From Clostridiales bacterium (GTDB taxonomy: Bacteria; Bacillota; Clostridia; Saccharofermentanales; Saccharofermentanaceae), in assembly GCA_017451265.1 (NCBI GenBank), contig JAFSPU010000006.1, positions 56,730 to 120,729 on the forward strand: 64,000 nt of DNA, written 5' to 3'. The translations under genes were made by a program, and so were the position numbers. Under the pieces are notes generated by a model that ran no database searches, was not told the origin of the DNA, and worked only from the letters and a program-made list of their open reading frames with translations. Below, in pieces: positions 9,082-17,075 of the stretch (its first letter is position 1; every line of letters begins with the position of its first letter).

Positions 9082-9702
9082 ATGGACACCAAGCATAAAA
9101 TCCTGGACGAGGCGCTGACACTCTTCTCCGAGTGGGGTTACGCCAACGTCTACGTAAACGACATCGCCGAGCGCGTCGGAATCAAGGCACCGTCACTTTA
9201 CAAGCACTATAAAAACAAGCAGGCGATCTTCGATGCCATCATCGACGAGATGAACAACCGCTTCATGGAGCAGGCCAGTCAATTAAACATCAACGGCATG
9301 GATCCCACCAAGGACGCGGACATCTACAAGAACATGAACGAAGACAGCATGATCGAGCTTGGCAAGAACCTGTTCCTTTACTACCTCCACGACGACTACA
9401 CCAAAAGGTTTAGAAAGATGCTCACCATCGAGCAGTTCCATGACAAGGACCTCGCCGCGGTTTACCAAAGTCAGTACTACGACATGCCGCTGAGTTACCA
9501 GGGAATGCTCTTGGGACTCATGGCAGCGCAGGGGATACTGATCACCGACAATGTCCCCATCATGACACTGCACTTCTACGCACCGATATACCTGCTTCTC
9601 ACGGTGTGTGACAGAGAACCGAAAAGGGAAAAGGAAGCACTTAAAACACTCGAGGAGCACCTAAGACAGTTCGATAAACTTTATGGGAGGTCGATAGCAT
9701 GA
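9082..9702 (+). CDS. TetR/AcrR-family repressor
   Basis: A 206-residue one-component regulator. The N-terminal HTH covers about residues 8-50 and carries the family signature A-L-T-L-F-S-E-W-G-Y, then I-A-E-R-V-G-I-K-A-P-S-L-Y-K-H-Y-K-N-K. The C-terminal ligand-binding domain is typical in length and poorly conserved. Its stop overlaps the start of the flavin-reductase gene by four bases (ATGA), so the two are translationally coupled. Two palindromic operators overlap its promoter, which supports autorepression and co-control of the reductase. The ligand is unknown. Confidence 0.92.
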   Translation: MDTKHKILDEALTLFSEWGYANVYVNDIAERVGIKAPSLYKHYKNKQAIFDAIIDEMNNRFMEQASQLNINGMDPTKDADIYKNMNEDSMIELGKNLFLYYLHDDYTKRFRKMLTIEQFHDKDLAAVYQSQYYDMPLSYQGMLLGLMAAQGILITDNVPIMTLHFYAPIYLLLTVCDREPKREKEALKTLEEHLRQFDKLYGRSIA

Positions 9703-10412
9703 AGATCACGGTAATTAACGGCACTGAGAAAAAGGGAGTCACATACAGACTCAAGGAGACCTTCCTCGAGGCATTTAGAAACAACGCAGACATCACGGAA
9801 TTCTACCTCCCGCGCGATCTGCCCGGTTTCTGCTGCGGCTGCACACAGTGCTTCAGGACACGCCAGGACCTTTGCAAGGACGCGCCTTACGTTCAGAAGA
9901 TCGAGAAGGCCATGCTGGAGGCGGACCTTCTGGTATTCACGTCACCCTCATACGTCTGCCACTGCACGGGCGCAATGAAAGCGATGCTGGATCACTTCGG
10001 TTACCGCTGGATGCCGCACCGCCCTGCAAAGGAGATGTTCGGCAAGCGCGCGGTCATCATCACGCAGGCCCTCGGCGCGGGCGAAAAGTCCACGGCTAAG
10101 GACATCAAGGACAGCCTGTCCTGGTGGGGCATCAGCGACATCAGGTGCATCAGCTTCAAGCTCATGAGTGAGATCGACTGGAACAAGATGCCCGCCAAGA
10201 AGACGGCAGACATGACCTCCAAGGTGCAGGCGCTCGCACGCAAAATGACCGCCGTCGATTACAGCAGGCCCGCACGCACCCGCCTCCCCGTCAAGGCCAA
10301 GTTCTACATGGTAAGGATGTTGCAGACGAGCCTCGGCAAGCAGGATCCGGAGTACACCGACTTCAAGTATTGGAAGGCAAACGGCTGGCTCGACTCCTCC
10401 AGGCCGTGGTGA
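9699..10412 (+). CDS. NAD(P)H-dependent FMN reductase / flavodoxin-fold protein
   Basis: Flavodoxin-fold oxidoreductase of 237 residues. The N-terminal strand K-I-T-V-I-N-G-T starts a phosphate-binding loop. A C-C-G-C-T-Q-C-F cysteine cluster follows near residue 47, typical of iron-sulfur flavoprotein and quinone/nitro-reductase relatives, and T-S-P-S-Y-V near residue 87 is the flavin-contacting loop. It is probably a stress-responsive reductase controlled by the overlapping tetR gene; repressor-plus-reductase pairs often respond to quinones or electrophiles. The true substrate cannot be named from sequence. Confidence 0.85.
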   Translation: MKITVINGTEKKGVTYRLKETFLEAFRNNADITEFYLPRDLPGFCCGCTQCFRTRQDLCKDAPYVQKIEKAMLEADLLVFTSPSYVCHCTGAMKAMLDHFGYRWMPHRPAKEMFGKRAVIITQALGAGEKSTAKDIKDSLSWWGISDIRCISFKLMSEIDWNKMPAKKTADMTSKVQALARKMTAVDYSRPARTRLPVKAKFYMVRMLQTSLGKQDPEYTDFKYWKANGWLDSSRPW

Positions 10413-10454
10413 GCTACTGTATAATATGAGAAGCACTCGCAGGAGGTACTTCAC

Positions 10455-11072
10455 ATGAACATGCGCGAAAGAATGGCGGCGAATCTTCCTTACAAGGCCT
10501 GGATGGACGGGCTCGCTGAGGACAGACTCGAGTGCCGCAAGAAGATATACAAGTTTAACAACATGTCCCCCGACGAGGAGGAAGAGTCGCTCAAGTACCT
10601 TAGGGAGGAGATCCTCGGCAAGGTCGGCGGCGGCTACTTCAACATTGAGAAGCCGTTCCGCTGCGACTACGGTTACAACATTGAGATCGGGGACAACTTC
10701 TTTGCCAACTTCAATTTCGTGGTGCTTGACGTGGGCAAGGTCAGGATCGGCAACAACGTGCAGATCGCGCCCAACGTCGGCCTTTACACCGCGGGCCACC
10801 CGCTGCACCCGGACTCCAGAAACTCCGGCTACGAGTACGGCATCGACATCACGATAGGTGACAACGTCTGGATCGGCGGCAGCGTCTGCGTCATGCCCGG
10901 CGTCACCATCGGCAACAACGCGGTCATCGGCGCGGGCTCGGTCGTAACCAAAGACATCCCCGACAACGCCATCGCGGTCGGCAACCCCGCCAGAGTCCTC
11001 CGCTACATCACGGAAGAGGACCGCGACTTCTACTTCAAAGACAGAAAATTCGACGTCGACGACTATAAGTGA
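10455..11072 (+). CDS. Maltose/galactoside-type O-acetyltransferase (hexapeptide repeat)
   Basis: CoA-dependent sugar O-acetyltransferase of 205 residues, the usual length for the maltose acetyltransferase/LacA group. A helical N-terminal cap (M-R-E-R-M) precedes left-handed beta-helix hexapeptide repeats from about residue 70. The catalytic histidine is H115 in T-A-G-H-P-L, and G-N-P-A-R-V marks the C-terminus. It has its own AGGAGG site. The acceptor is unknown. It follows the reductase gene in the same direction and could be co-transcribed, but a TATAAT-like sequence near 10420 allows its own promoter. Confidence 0.92.
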   Translation: MNMRERMAANLPYKAWMDGLAEDRLECRKKIYKFNNMSPDEEEESLKYLREEILGKVGGGYFNIEKPFRCDYGYNIEIGDNFFANFNFVVLDVGKVRIGNNVQIAPNVGLYTAGHPLHPDSRNSGYEYGIDITIGDNVWIGGSVCVMPGVTIGNNAVIGAGSVVTKDIPDNAIAVGNPARVLRYITEEDRDFYFKDRKFDVDDYK

Positions 11073-11120
11073 GCCGCCTGAAATGTGAGATAATTATTCA
11101 AAACAGAAAGAAGGTCACTC

Positions 11121-11798
11121 ATGCGCATCCTCCTTGCCGAAGACGAGAAGTCAATGTCCAAAGCCCTCACGGTTATCCTCACCAAGAATAACTACTCTGT
11201 TGATGCGGTCTTTGACGGGGAGGAAGCGCTTTCTTATCTGAAGACGGGTGACTACGACCTCGCCATCTTAGACGTCATGATGCCGAAGATGGACGGCTTC
11301 GAAGTGGTCCGCCGCATAAGACAAGCAGGCAACCCGATCCCCGTCATGATGCTCACGGCGCGGTCACAGGTGGACGACAAGGTGGAGGGCCTGGACCTGG
11401 GCGCCAACGATTACCTGACCAAGCCCTTCGAGAGTAAGGAACTGCTCGCCAGGATCCGCGCGCTCACGAGGACCGCGACGGCCACAGTAGACAACACCTT
11501 AAGATTCGGCAACATAGAACTTAACCGCGCAAACTTCGAGCTTAAAGGCCCCGCGGGCAGCATCGGTCTCCCGGCCAAGGAGTTTCAGCTCCTCGAGCTG
11601 CTCATGGCAAACCCGGGCGTGCTCATGTCTTCCGAGAGGCTTTTCGACAAGGTCTGGGGCCTCGACTTCGACGGCGACTTAAGCATTGTGTGGACGAATC
11701 TTTCGTACCTGCGCCGCAAGCTCGAGCAGGTGGGCGCGGACGTGAAGATAAAGGCCACGCGCAACGCAGGCTACAAGCTGGAGCAGGACGGAGCTTAA
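11121..11798 (+). CDS. OmpR/PhoB-family response regulator
   Basis: A 225-residue regulator. The receiver domain is N-terminal, with acidic pair E7/D8, phosphoacceptor D51 in I-L-D-V-M-M-P and the switch lysine in Y-L-T-K-P-F. The C-terminal winged helix (about 130-222) includes V-W-T-N-L-S-Y-L-R-R-K-L. The partner kinase starts one base after its stop, so the pair forms an operon and a cognate two-component system. Target genes are not evident. Confidence 0.95.
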   Translation: MRILLAEDEKSMSKALTVILTKNNYSVDAVFDGEEALSYLKTGDYDLAILDVMMPKMDGFEVVRRIRQAGNPIPVMMLTARSQVDDKVEGLDLGANDYLTKPFESKELLARIRALTRTATATVDNTLRFGNIELNRANFELKGPAGSIGLPAKEFQLLELLMANPGVLMSSERLFDKVWGLDFDGDLSIVWTNLSYLRRKLEQVGADVKIKATRNAGYKLEQDGA

Positions 11799-11799
11799 C

Positions 11800-13053
11800 A
11801 TGATCAGAAAACTACGATTCAGATTTGCCATCTCGGTAATACTCTCCGCGCTGCTGATACTGGTGGTGCTCATCGGCGCCATCAACATCGTGAACTACAG
11901 GCGCGTGGTGTCAGACGCGGACCGCGAACTCGAGATGTTCGTGCGCCCCGAGCTGCCTGAGGCAGACCCCAACGGCCAGACACCTCCGGAAGGTGCCGAA
12001 CCGCCTGAAGACATGGTCATCATGCCGCCCATGTTCCGCCCGGAGACAAACATGTACAGCGCAGTCTACGACGCTGACGGCAACATAATGGATTCATTCA
12101 CATCTTGGAACAGCATGTACGCCAACGACACCATGGAGGCGAATGCACAGGCGGTCCTCAAGGGCAGCAGTGAAAAAGGCTTCATCGGCGACTGCCGCTT
12201 CATAAAGCAGAAGCAGGGAAACAGCACACTCGTGGTGCTCCTTGAGTGCGGCCCGGGCCTTAATAACTACAGAAATTTCATGAAAAACAGCATTCTTTTT
12301 TCGCTCGGCTGCCTCGTGATAATAAGCATAGCGGCGGTATTCGTGTCCGGCAGGGCAGTAAGGCCTGTGGCCGAAAGCTACGAGAAACAGAAGCGCTTCA
12401 TCACCGACGCGGGCCATGAGATCAAGACCCCGCTCGCCATCATAAACGCGGACGCGGATGTGCTGCTCGCGGAGCTCGGCGAGGACAACGAGTGGGTCAC
12501 GGACATCAAGACGCAGACCCGCCGTCTCTCGGCACTCACCAACGATCTTATAAGGCTGTCGAAGATGGAAGAGGGAAAGAAGTCGCTGAACCTGGGCAAG
12601 GTGGACCTCACGCAGCTTGTCACGGAGCAGGCGAATTCGTTCAGGTCAGTGGCGGCCTCGGACGACAAGCAGATCGCTTTAAACTGCAGTGAAAACGTGA
12701 AGACCGAGGGCGACGGTGACGCTTTAAGGACGCTCGTTTCCATCCTCATCGACAACGCGGTCAAGTACAGCCCCGAGGGCGGGAAGATAGACGTGTCCTG
12801 CCGCGCGGAGGACAGGCTTGCCGTGGTGGAAGTGGGCAACAGCACCGCGCAGCCCATTGCGGACGATGAGCTCGGTAAGCTTTTCGACAGGTTTTACAGG
12901 GCAGACCCCTCACGTGAGTCGGGCAAGGGAGGCTACGGCATCGGACTTGCCACAGCCAAGGCAACGGCTGACGCGCACGGGGGCAACATCAGCGTGCATA
13001 AGAAGAACGCAGACAGAATAGTATTCACGGTAACGCTGCCGCTGTCACAGTAA
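11800..13053 (+). CDS. Membrane sensor histidine kinase
   Basis: A 417-residue kinase paired with the preceding response regulator. TM1 lies at about residues 8-28, a proline- and acid-rich extracellular sensor at about 29-160 (with the P-P-E-G-A-E-P-P-E stretch), and TM2 at about 166-188. The HisKA phosphorylation site is H206 in G-H-E-I-K-T-P-L. The HATPase_c domain has the N box D-N-A-V-K-Y and G boxes G-Y-G-I-G-L. No HAMP domain is obvious. Its last nine bases overlap the 3' end of the convergent Rrf2-type gene. Confidence 0.94.
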   Translation: MIRKLRFRFAISVILSALLILVVLIGAINIVNYRRVVSDADRELEMFVRPELPEADPNGQTPPEGAEPPEDMVIMPPMFRPETNMYSAVYDADGNIMDSFTSWNSMYANDTMEANAQAVLKGSSEKGFIGDCRFIKQKQGNSTLVVLLECGPGLNNYRNFMKNSILFSLGCLVIISIAAVFVSGRAVRPVAESYEKQKRFITDAGHEIKTPLAIINADADVLLAELGEDNEWVTDIKTQTRRLSALTNDLIRLSKMEEGKKSLNLGKVDLTQLVTEQANSFRSVAASDDKQIALNCSENVKTEGDGDALRTLVSILIDNAVKYSPEGGKIDVSCRAEDRLAVVEVGNSTAQPIADDELGKLFDRFYRADPSRESGKGGYGIGLATAKATADAHGGNISVHKKNADRIVFTVTLPLSQ

Positions 13054-13440
13054 GTCCGTCAGTTTCTTTTCGTAGAAATAATCGTGTACCAGGGTGTCGA
13101 ACTCTTTCCACATGGGCAGGGTCTCGCAGGACTTGCGGCGGTCACACCGGTAGTCTTTGTCAGCCAGACACGCCACGGGGGAGAGCGTTCCCTCCATGAG
13201 CTCCAGGATCTCGCCGACAGTGTACTTTTCGGGCTTTCTTAAAAGCTTGTAGCCGCCGCCTTTGCCGGACGCGCCCGTGATGAGGCCGCCGGTCACCATC
13301 TCCTTCACGATGATCTCGAGGTACTTCTTCGAGATGGCCTGGCGCTCGGCGATGTCCTTAAGCGGGACGTAGCTGCCGGTGTTGTTCTTGGCCAGGTCGA
13401 GCATGACGCGCAGTGCGTATCTTCCTTTTGTAGAGATCAT
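13045..13440 (-). CDS. Rrf2-family regulator with three candidate Fe-S cysteines
   Basis: A 131-residue winged-helix regulator of the Rrf2/IscR/CymR family, recognisable by M-I-S-T-K-G-R-Y-A-L-R at the N-terminus and G-A-S-G-K-G-G-G-Y in the wing. Three cysteines, C91, C99 and C105, lie where IscR-type members bind a [2Fe-2S] cluster, which suggests iron-sulfur or redox sensing; CymR-type members lack them. AAGGAG is nine bases before the ATG. A promoter motif next to this gene recurs at cysK (26535-26555), so control of cysteine synthesis is plausible. Confidence 0.9.
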   Translation of the reverse strand: MISTKGRYALRVMLDLAKNNTGSYVPLKDIAERQAISKKYLEIIVKEMVTGGLITGASGKGGGYKLLRKPEKYTVGEILELMEGTLSPVACLADKDYRCDRRKSCETLPMWKEFDTLVHDYFYEKKLTDLL

Positions 13441-13486
13441 AAGACAATTCTCCTTGAATGATATCTTTCCCTGAATCGTTTCACCT

Positions 13487-13543
13487 ATTATACCGATAGT
13501 CGAAAGGGTAAATCAACTGTTTCCTATTAATAAGGTAGGTAAA
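13487..13543 (-). promoter_or_regulatory. Promoter of the Rrf2 gene with candidate Rrf2 box
   Basis: On the minus strand, TTGATT (13511-13516) and TATAAT (13487-13492) are spaced by 18. Just upstream lies the box CCTATT-N6-GTAGGTAAA (13523-13543, written on the plus strand), which recurs with the same spacing at the cysK promoter. Confidence 0.6.
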
Positions 13544-13566
13544 GCAGCCAAAAAGGCTTTATAAAA

Positions 13567-13595
13567 TTGACAGTCACCGGCCGTTAATGTAACAT
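13567..13595 (+). promoter_or_regulatory. Sigma-A-type promoter for the GNAT gene
   Basis: TTGACA (13567-13572), a 17-base spacer and TAACAT (13590-13595), about 33 bases before the chosen start codon. Confidence 0.6.
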
Positions 13596-13628
13596 CGCTA
13601 ACGGTTGCATTCATTTGAGGGGGCCCGG

Positions 13629-14159
13629 ATGAAGTTTATAAAACTTACAAAAGAATCGTCTGATATCGCGGTTCTGGAGAAGATCAACGAAGAATCTTTT
13701 CCCGAGAACGAGCGTAATCTCATCACCGATCTGATCGATACGGGCGCCTTTGTGTACGGAATTTATGAGTTCTCCGAGGCCATCGGCTTCATGGTGGTAC
13801 GGGAGTACGAGGAGCTTATGTACCTGGCGTACCTCGCAGTAAGAAGCGACAGCCGCGGCAGGGGAATCGGCACCGCCGTCATCACTGAGTTCGTAAACAC
13901 ATTCTTCGACAAGCAGATCGTGGTGGAATATGAGGCCCCGGACGGCACCGTTGACCACGGGCTGATCGCCATCAGGAGGCGTAACTTCTACAGAAGATGC
14001 GGCTTCAGGCAGACAGGCTGGTTCACGTCCTACGATGACGCCGAGTTCGAGATCGGCTGCGCGGGCGCTGAGTTTAACATCGATGACTTTAACGGCTTCG
14101 TCGACCACTTAAGCACCATCATCCACGACCACATCCCGCACGCTTACAGAAAAGACTGA
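13629..14159 (+). CDS. GNAT-family N-acetyltransferase
   Basis: A 176-residue acetyl-CoA-dependent acetyltransferase. The acetyl-CoA loop is visible in V-R-S-D-S-R-G-R-G-I-G-T-A-V, after the strand Y-L-A-Y-L-A, and a later N-F-Y-R-R-C-G-F matches motif B. The start at 13629 is preferred to an in-frame ATG at 13605 because a GAGGGGG site precedes it at normal spacing. The substrate is unknown. Confidence 0.85.
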   Translation: MKFIKLTKESSDIAVLEKINEESFPENERNLITDLIDTGAFVYGIYEFSEAIGFMVVREYEELMYLAYLAVRSDSRGRGIGTAVITEFVNTFFDKQIVVEYEAPDGTVDHGLIAIRRRNFYRRCGFRQTGWFTSYDDAEFEIGCAGAEFNIDDFNGFVDHLSTIIHDHIPHAYRKD

Positions 14160-14238
14160 TCCCGCGCAACTAACCTCACAAACCTACCCGCTTTATGTGT
14201 ATAATGCAGTTAGAACACTTGAAGGAGCGGGCCCGGAC

Positions 14239-14811
14239 ATGCATGCCGTAATTGAATTCATCAAAGCCAACGTATTGTGCGATATTCTCGTGGGTTTAGG
14301 CCTCATCGCCCTGTATATTACTTACATCGGCGCGCCCCTCGCAAGCAAGAAATCCGGCAGATACGTCTCGGGCATCCCGTGCGTCGGAGGCATCCTGATC
14401 GCGCTGGGCTTCCTGACGACGCCCATGAAGTGGCTCGCACTCTTCGGCTTCGTCGACATCTACATCCCGTATTTCTTAATCAAGGGCGTGCCTTCCATCA
14501 TCAAGGCGAAACTCGATGCCTATAACGGTTCGGCACCCCGCACGGTAGACGGTGCACCGGTGGTCGCTTACACCACTTATTACAACAGATACAGCGAATT
14601 CAAGGAGATAATCAACGAGGAGAACGGCTCCTACAGGACCATCCCCATCGAGCGCCTGGCCATCATCTCGCTCGTCGACGGCTCCTACCAGCTGCTCGGC
14701 ATGGACTACCAGTTTAACGTCATCACCCGTGAGACTTACGAGTCCATAAAGGAATGCAAGGACCACGCCCACCCCAAGGCCCAGAAGCGCTGGATCGACG
14801 TAAACCGCTGA
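14239..14811 (+). CDS. Small membrane protein of unknown function
   Basis: A 190-residue protein I do not recognise. Two or three hydrophobic segments lie near the N-terminus (about residues 12-30 and 45-85), followed by a soluble mixed alpha/beta tail of about 100 residues rich in Tyr. GGAG upstream supports the start at 14239; an in-frame ATG at 14197 has no ribosome-binding site. It lies between the GNAT gene and the c-di-GMP operon, in the same direction as both. Confidence 0.65.
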   Translation: MHAVIEFIKANVLCDILVGLGLIALYITYIGAPLASKKSGRYVSGIPCVGGILIALGFLTTPMKWLALFGFVDIYIPYFLIKGVPSIIKAKLDAYNGSAPRTVDGAPVVAYTTYYNRYSEFKEIINEENGSYRTIPIERLAIISLVDGSYQLLGMDYQFNVITRETYESIKECKDHAHPKAQKRWIDVNR

Positions 14812-14900
14812 AAAATCAAAAATTTAATATATATTCACACTTTTGCCCTTCACGCGTTATATAATAATTAAATATTAGTGACTTTTGGTTGGGGTGTGTG

Positions 14901-17075
14901 ATGTCAGAGCATTCTGAACAGAACAAGGTTAATACCGAGAAGGTGCGCGCTAACAAGAAACTTCTTCGTCCGCGCGTCTTGGCATTCATTATCTGCGGTA
15001 TTGCGCTTAATTTTCTGTTGTCCACGCTCGTCCGCCAGACGGATCTCCCGTTCTACATCGACACAGTCGGCACCATCGTCGTAACTGCGATCGGCGGCAT
15101 CATCCCCGGCATCATCACGGCCCTTTGCACCAATATCATCAACTTCACCATGGACGGCGAGTCCATCTTCTATGCGTCGCTTAACATGATGATCGCCATC
15201 GCCACGGGCTATTACTTCGAGTCCGGCAAGATCAAGACCAAGTCAGGCAAGTTCTTCTTTATTCTGGTGACAGCGCTCATCGGCGGCGGCATCGGCTCCG
15301 TCATCACATGGTTCCTTTACAGGTCACCTTCCGACTCCCCCATGATCGTCAGCATCATGGAGTTCCTGCAGGGAACCTTCAAAATGAGCGTCTTCTGGGC
15401 ACACGTGATCGCCACCTTCGTCACGGACTTCATGGACAAGGCCATCTCCGTAATGATCGCGCTCATCACCATCAGCACGCTGCCCGAGGACCTGAAGGCC
15501 TCCCTGAAATTCAGCGGCTGGAAGCATAAGAAGCTCACATCCTACGAGCAGGGCTCGGTCATCAGCAATATCTCCGGCCGCATGTCGATCGGTATGAGGA
15601 CCATCCTCACAATCGTCCTGTCCACATTCATCATGACGATAATCGTCACATGGTTCAGCCTTATCAACTACCACAGCATCACCACGGAGCAGACAGAGGA
15701 GACGGCCGAGCAGATCGCTTACATCGCTTCCACATACGTCGACCCCGAGAAGGTCAACGAATACATCCGTTACGGCCACAAGGCTGAGGGTTACGACGAG
15801 ACCTGCGACAAGATGATGGACCTTCTTAACAGCTCCGACGACATCCAGTTCCTCTACGTTTACAAGCCTGAGAACAACGGCTGCCGCGTAGTTTTTGACA
15901 TGGACGCGTATCTGCCGGACGGCACCTTCGTACCCGGCGTGGGCGCGGGCTCGCTCGTGGATTACGAGGAGGGCTTCGTGGATTACAGGGAGAACCTCCT
16001 GCTCGGTGACGAGGTCCCGACGCTCTCGGTAACTGACAATTACGGCGAGTACATCATGTGCTACTACCCCGTCCGCGATGTCAACGGACACACGGTCTGC
16101 TACGCAGTATCCAATATCAAGCTCGAGGTAGTCGACTCGTTTACCACTGACTTCATAGGCCGCGTAGTTCTGCTCTTCGCGGGCTTCTTTATTCTCATCG
16201 TAGTCGTCGGTGTCTGGACCGCCAGGTACCGCATCGTTATGCCGATCGCTGGCATGACGAGCTACGCCGATGAGGTCGCGTTCATGGACGATGAGCATTA
16301 CGCCGAGAAGCTCAAGAAGATGGAGAGCCTGGACATCCACACGGGCGACGAGATGGAACTGCTGTACAAGGCGCTTTGCAAGATGACGAGCGACACGGTA
16401 GTTCAGATGAGCGACATCAAGCAGAAGTCGGAAGAGATCTCCAAGATGCAGACGGGCCTTATCATTACCATGGCGGACATGGTCGAGTCCCGTGACTCCG
16501 ACATAGGCGCACACGTCCAGAAGACAGCGGCCTACGTAAGGATCATCCTGGAGGGCCTGAAGCGCAACGGCTACTACATCGAGAAGCTCACAGACAAGTA
16601 CATAAGGGACGTCGAGATGTCGGCGCCTCTGCACGATATCGGTAAGATCGCGGTCTCCGACACGGTTCTTAATAAGCCCGGCAAGCTCACTGACGAGGAG
16701 TTCGCCATCATGAAGACACACACCACTGAGGGCCGCAAGATAATTGAGAGCGCCATCAGCAAGGTCGAGGGTGACTCTTACTTGAAGGAAGCGCGTAACA
16801 TGGCGGGTTATCACCACGAGCGCTGGGACGGCAAGGGTTACCCCGAGGGTCTGCACGGCGAGGTCATCCCGCTTTCGGCACGTGTAATGGCGGTGGCAGA
16901 CGTATTCGACGCACTTGTATCACCGCGTATCTATAAGCCCGCTTTCCCTCTGGATAAGGCACTTTCCATCATTAAGGAAGGCGCCGGAACACAGTTCGAC
17001 CCCAAGGTAGTCGAGGTGTTCATGGAGTCGATCGATGAGGCCGTAAAGATTATGAATAAGTTTAAGGAGGACTGA
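14901..17075 (+). CDS. Membrane HD-GYP c-di-GMP phosphodiesterase with extracellular sensor
   Basis: First gene of a five-gene c-di-GMP operon. A multi-TM N-terminal segment (about residues 25-210) resembles ECF/MASE-like transport or sensor modules. It is followed by a TM, an extracellular Cache-like domain (about 255-415), another TM, a HAMP-like linker and a C-terminal HD-GYP domain. The metal-binding HD is H578-D579 in L-H-D-I-G-K, and H-H-E-R-W-D-G-K-G-Y-P carries the GYP motif. c-di-GMP hydrolysis to pGpG or GMP is expected. The ATG at 14901 is chosen over an upstream TTG at 14889. A TATAAT-like -10 occurs at 14860-14865 with a poor -35. The stop overlaps the next start by one base. Confidence 0.92.
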   Translation: MSEHSEQNKVNTEKVRANKKLLRPRVLAFIICGIALNFLLSTLVRQTDLPFYIDTVGTIVVTAIGGIIPGIITALCTNIINFTMDGESIFYASLNMMIAIATGYYFESGKIKTKSGKFFFILVTALIGGGIGSVITWFLYRSPSDSPMIVSIMEFLQGTFKMSVFWAHVIATFVTDFMDKAISVMIALITISTLPEDLKASLKFSGWKHKKLTSYEQGSVISNISGRMSIGMRTILTIVLSTFIMTIIVTWFSLINYHSITTEQTEETAEQIAYIASTYVDPEKVNEYIRYGHKAEGYDETCDKMMDLLNSSDDIQFLYVYKPENNGCRVVFDMDAYLPDGTFVPGVGAGSLVDYEEGFVDYRENLLLGDEVPTLSVTDNYGEYIMCYYPVRDVNGHTVCYAVSNIKLEVVDSFTTDFIGRVVLLFAGFFILIVVVGVWTARYRIVMPIAGMTSYADEVAFMDDEHYAEKLKKMESLDIHTGDEMELLYKALCKMTSDTVVQMSDIKQKSEEISKMQTGLIITMADMVESRDSDIGAHVQKTAAYVRIILEGLKRNGYYIEKLTDKYIRDVEMSAPLHDIGKIAVSDTVLNKPGKLTDEEFAIMKTHTTEGRKIIESAISKVEGDSYLKEARNMAGYHHERWDGKGYPEGLHGEVIPLSARVMAVADVFDALVSPRIYKPAFPLDKALSIIKEGAGTQFDPKVVEVFMESIDEAVKIMNKFKED

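Noticed and set aside
15324-16856. 510-codon open frame on the minus strand
   Set aside because: It lies wholly antisense to the HD-GYP gene, whose domains are clear. It has no ribosome-binding site and its composition is a by-product of GC-rich codon use. The same applies to long antisense frames at 435-1316, 4163-5482, 9948-10808 and 24719-25663 (minus) and 28745-29437 (plus).
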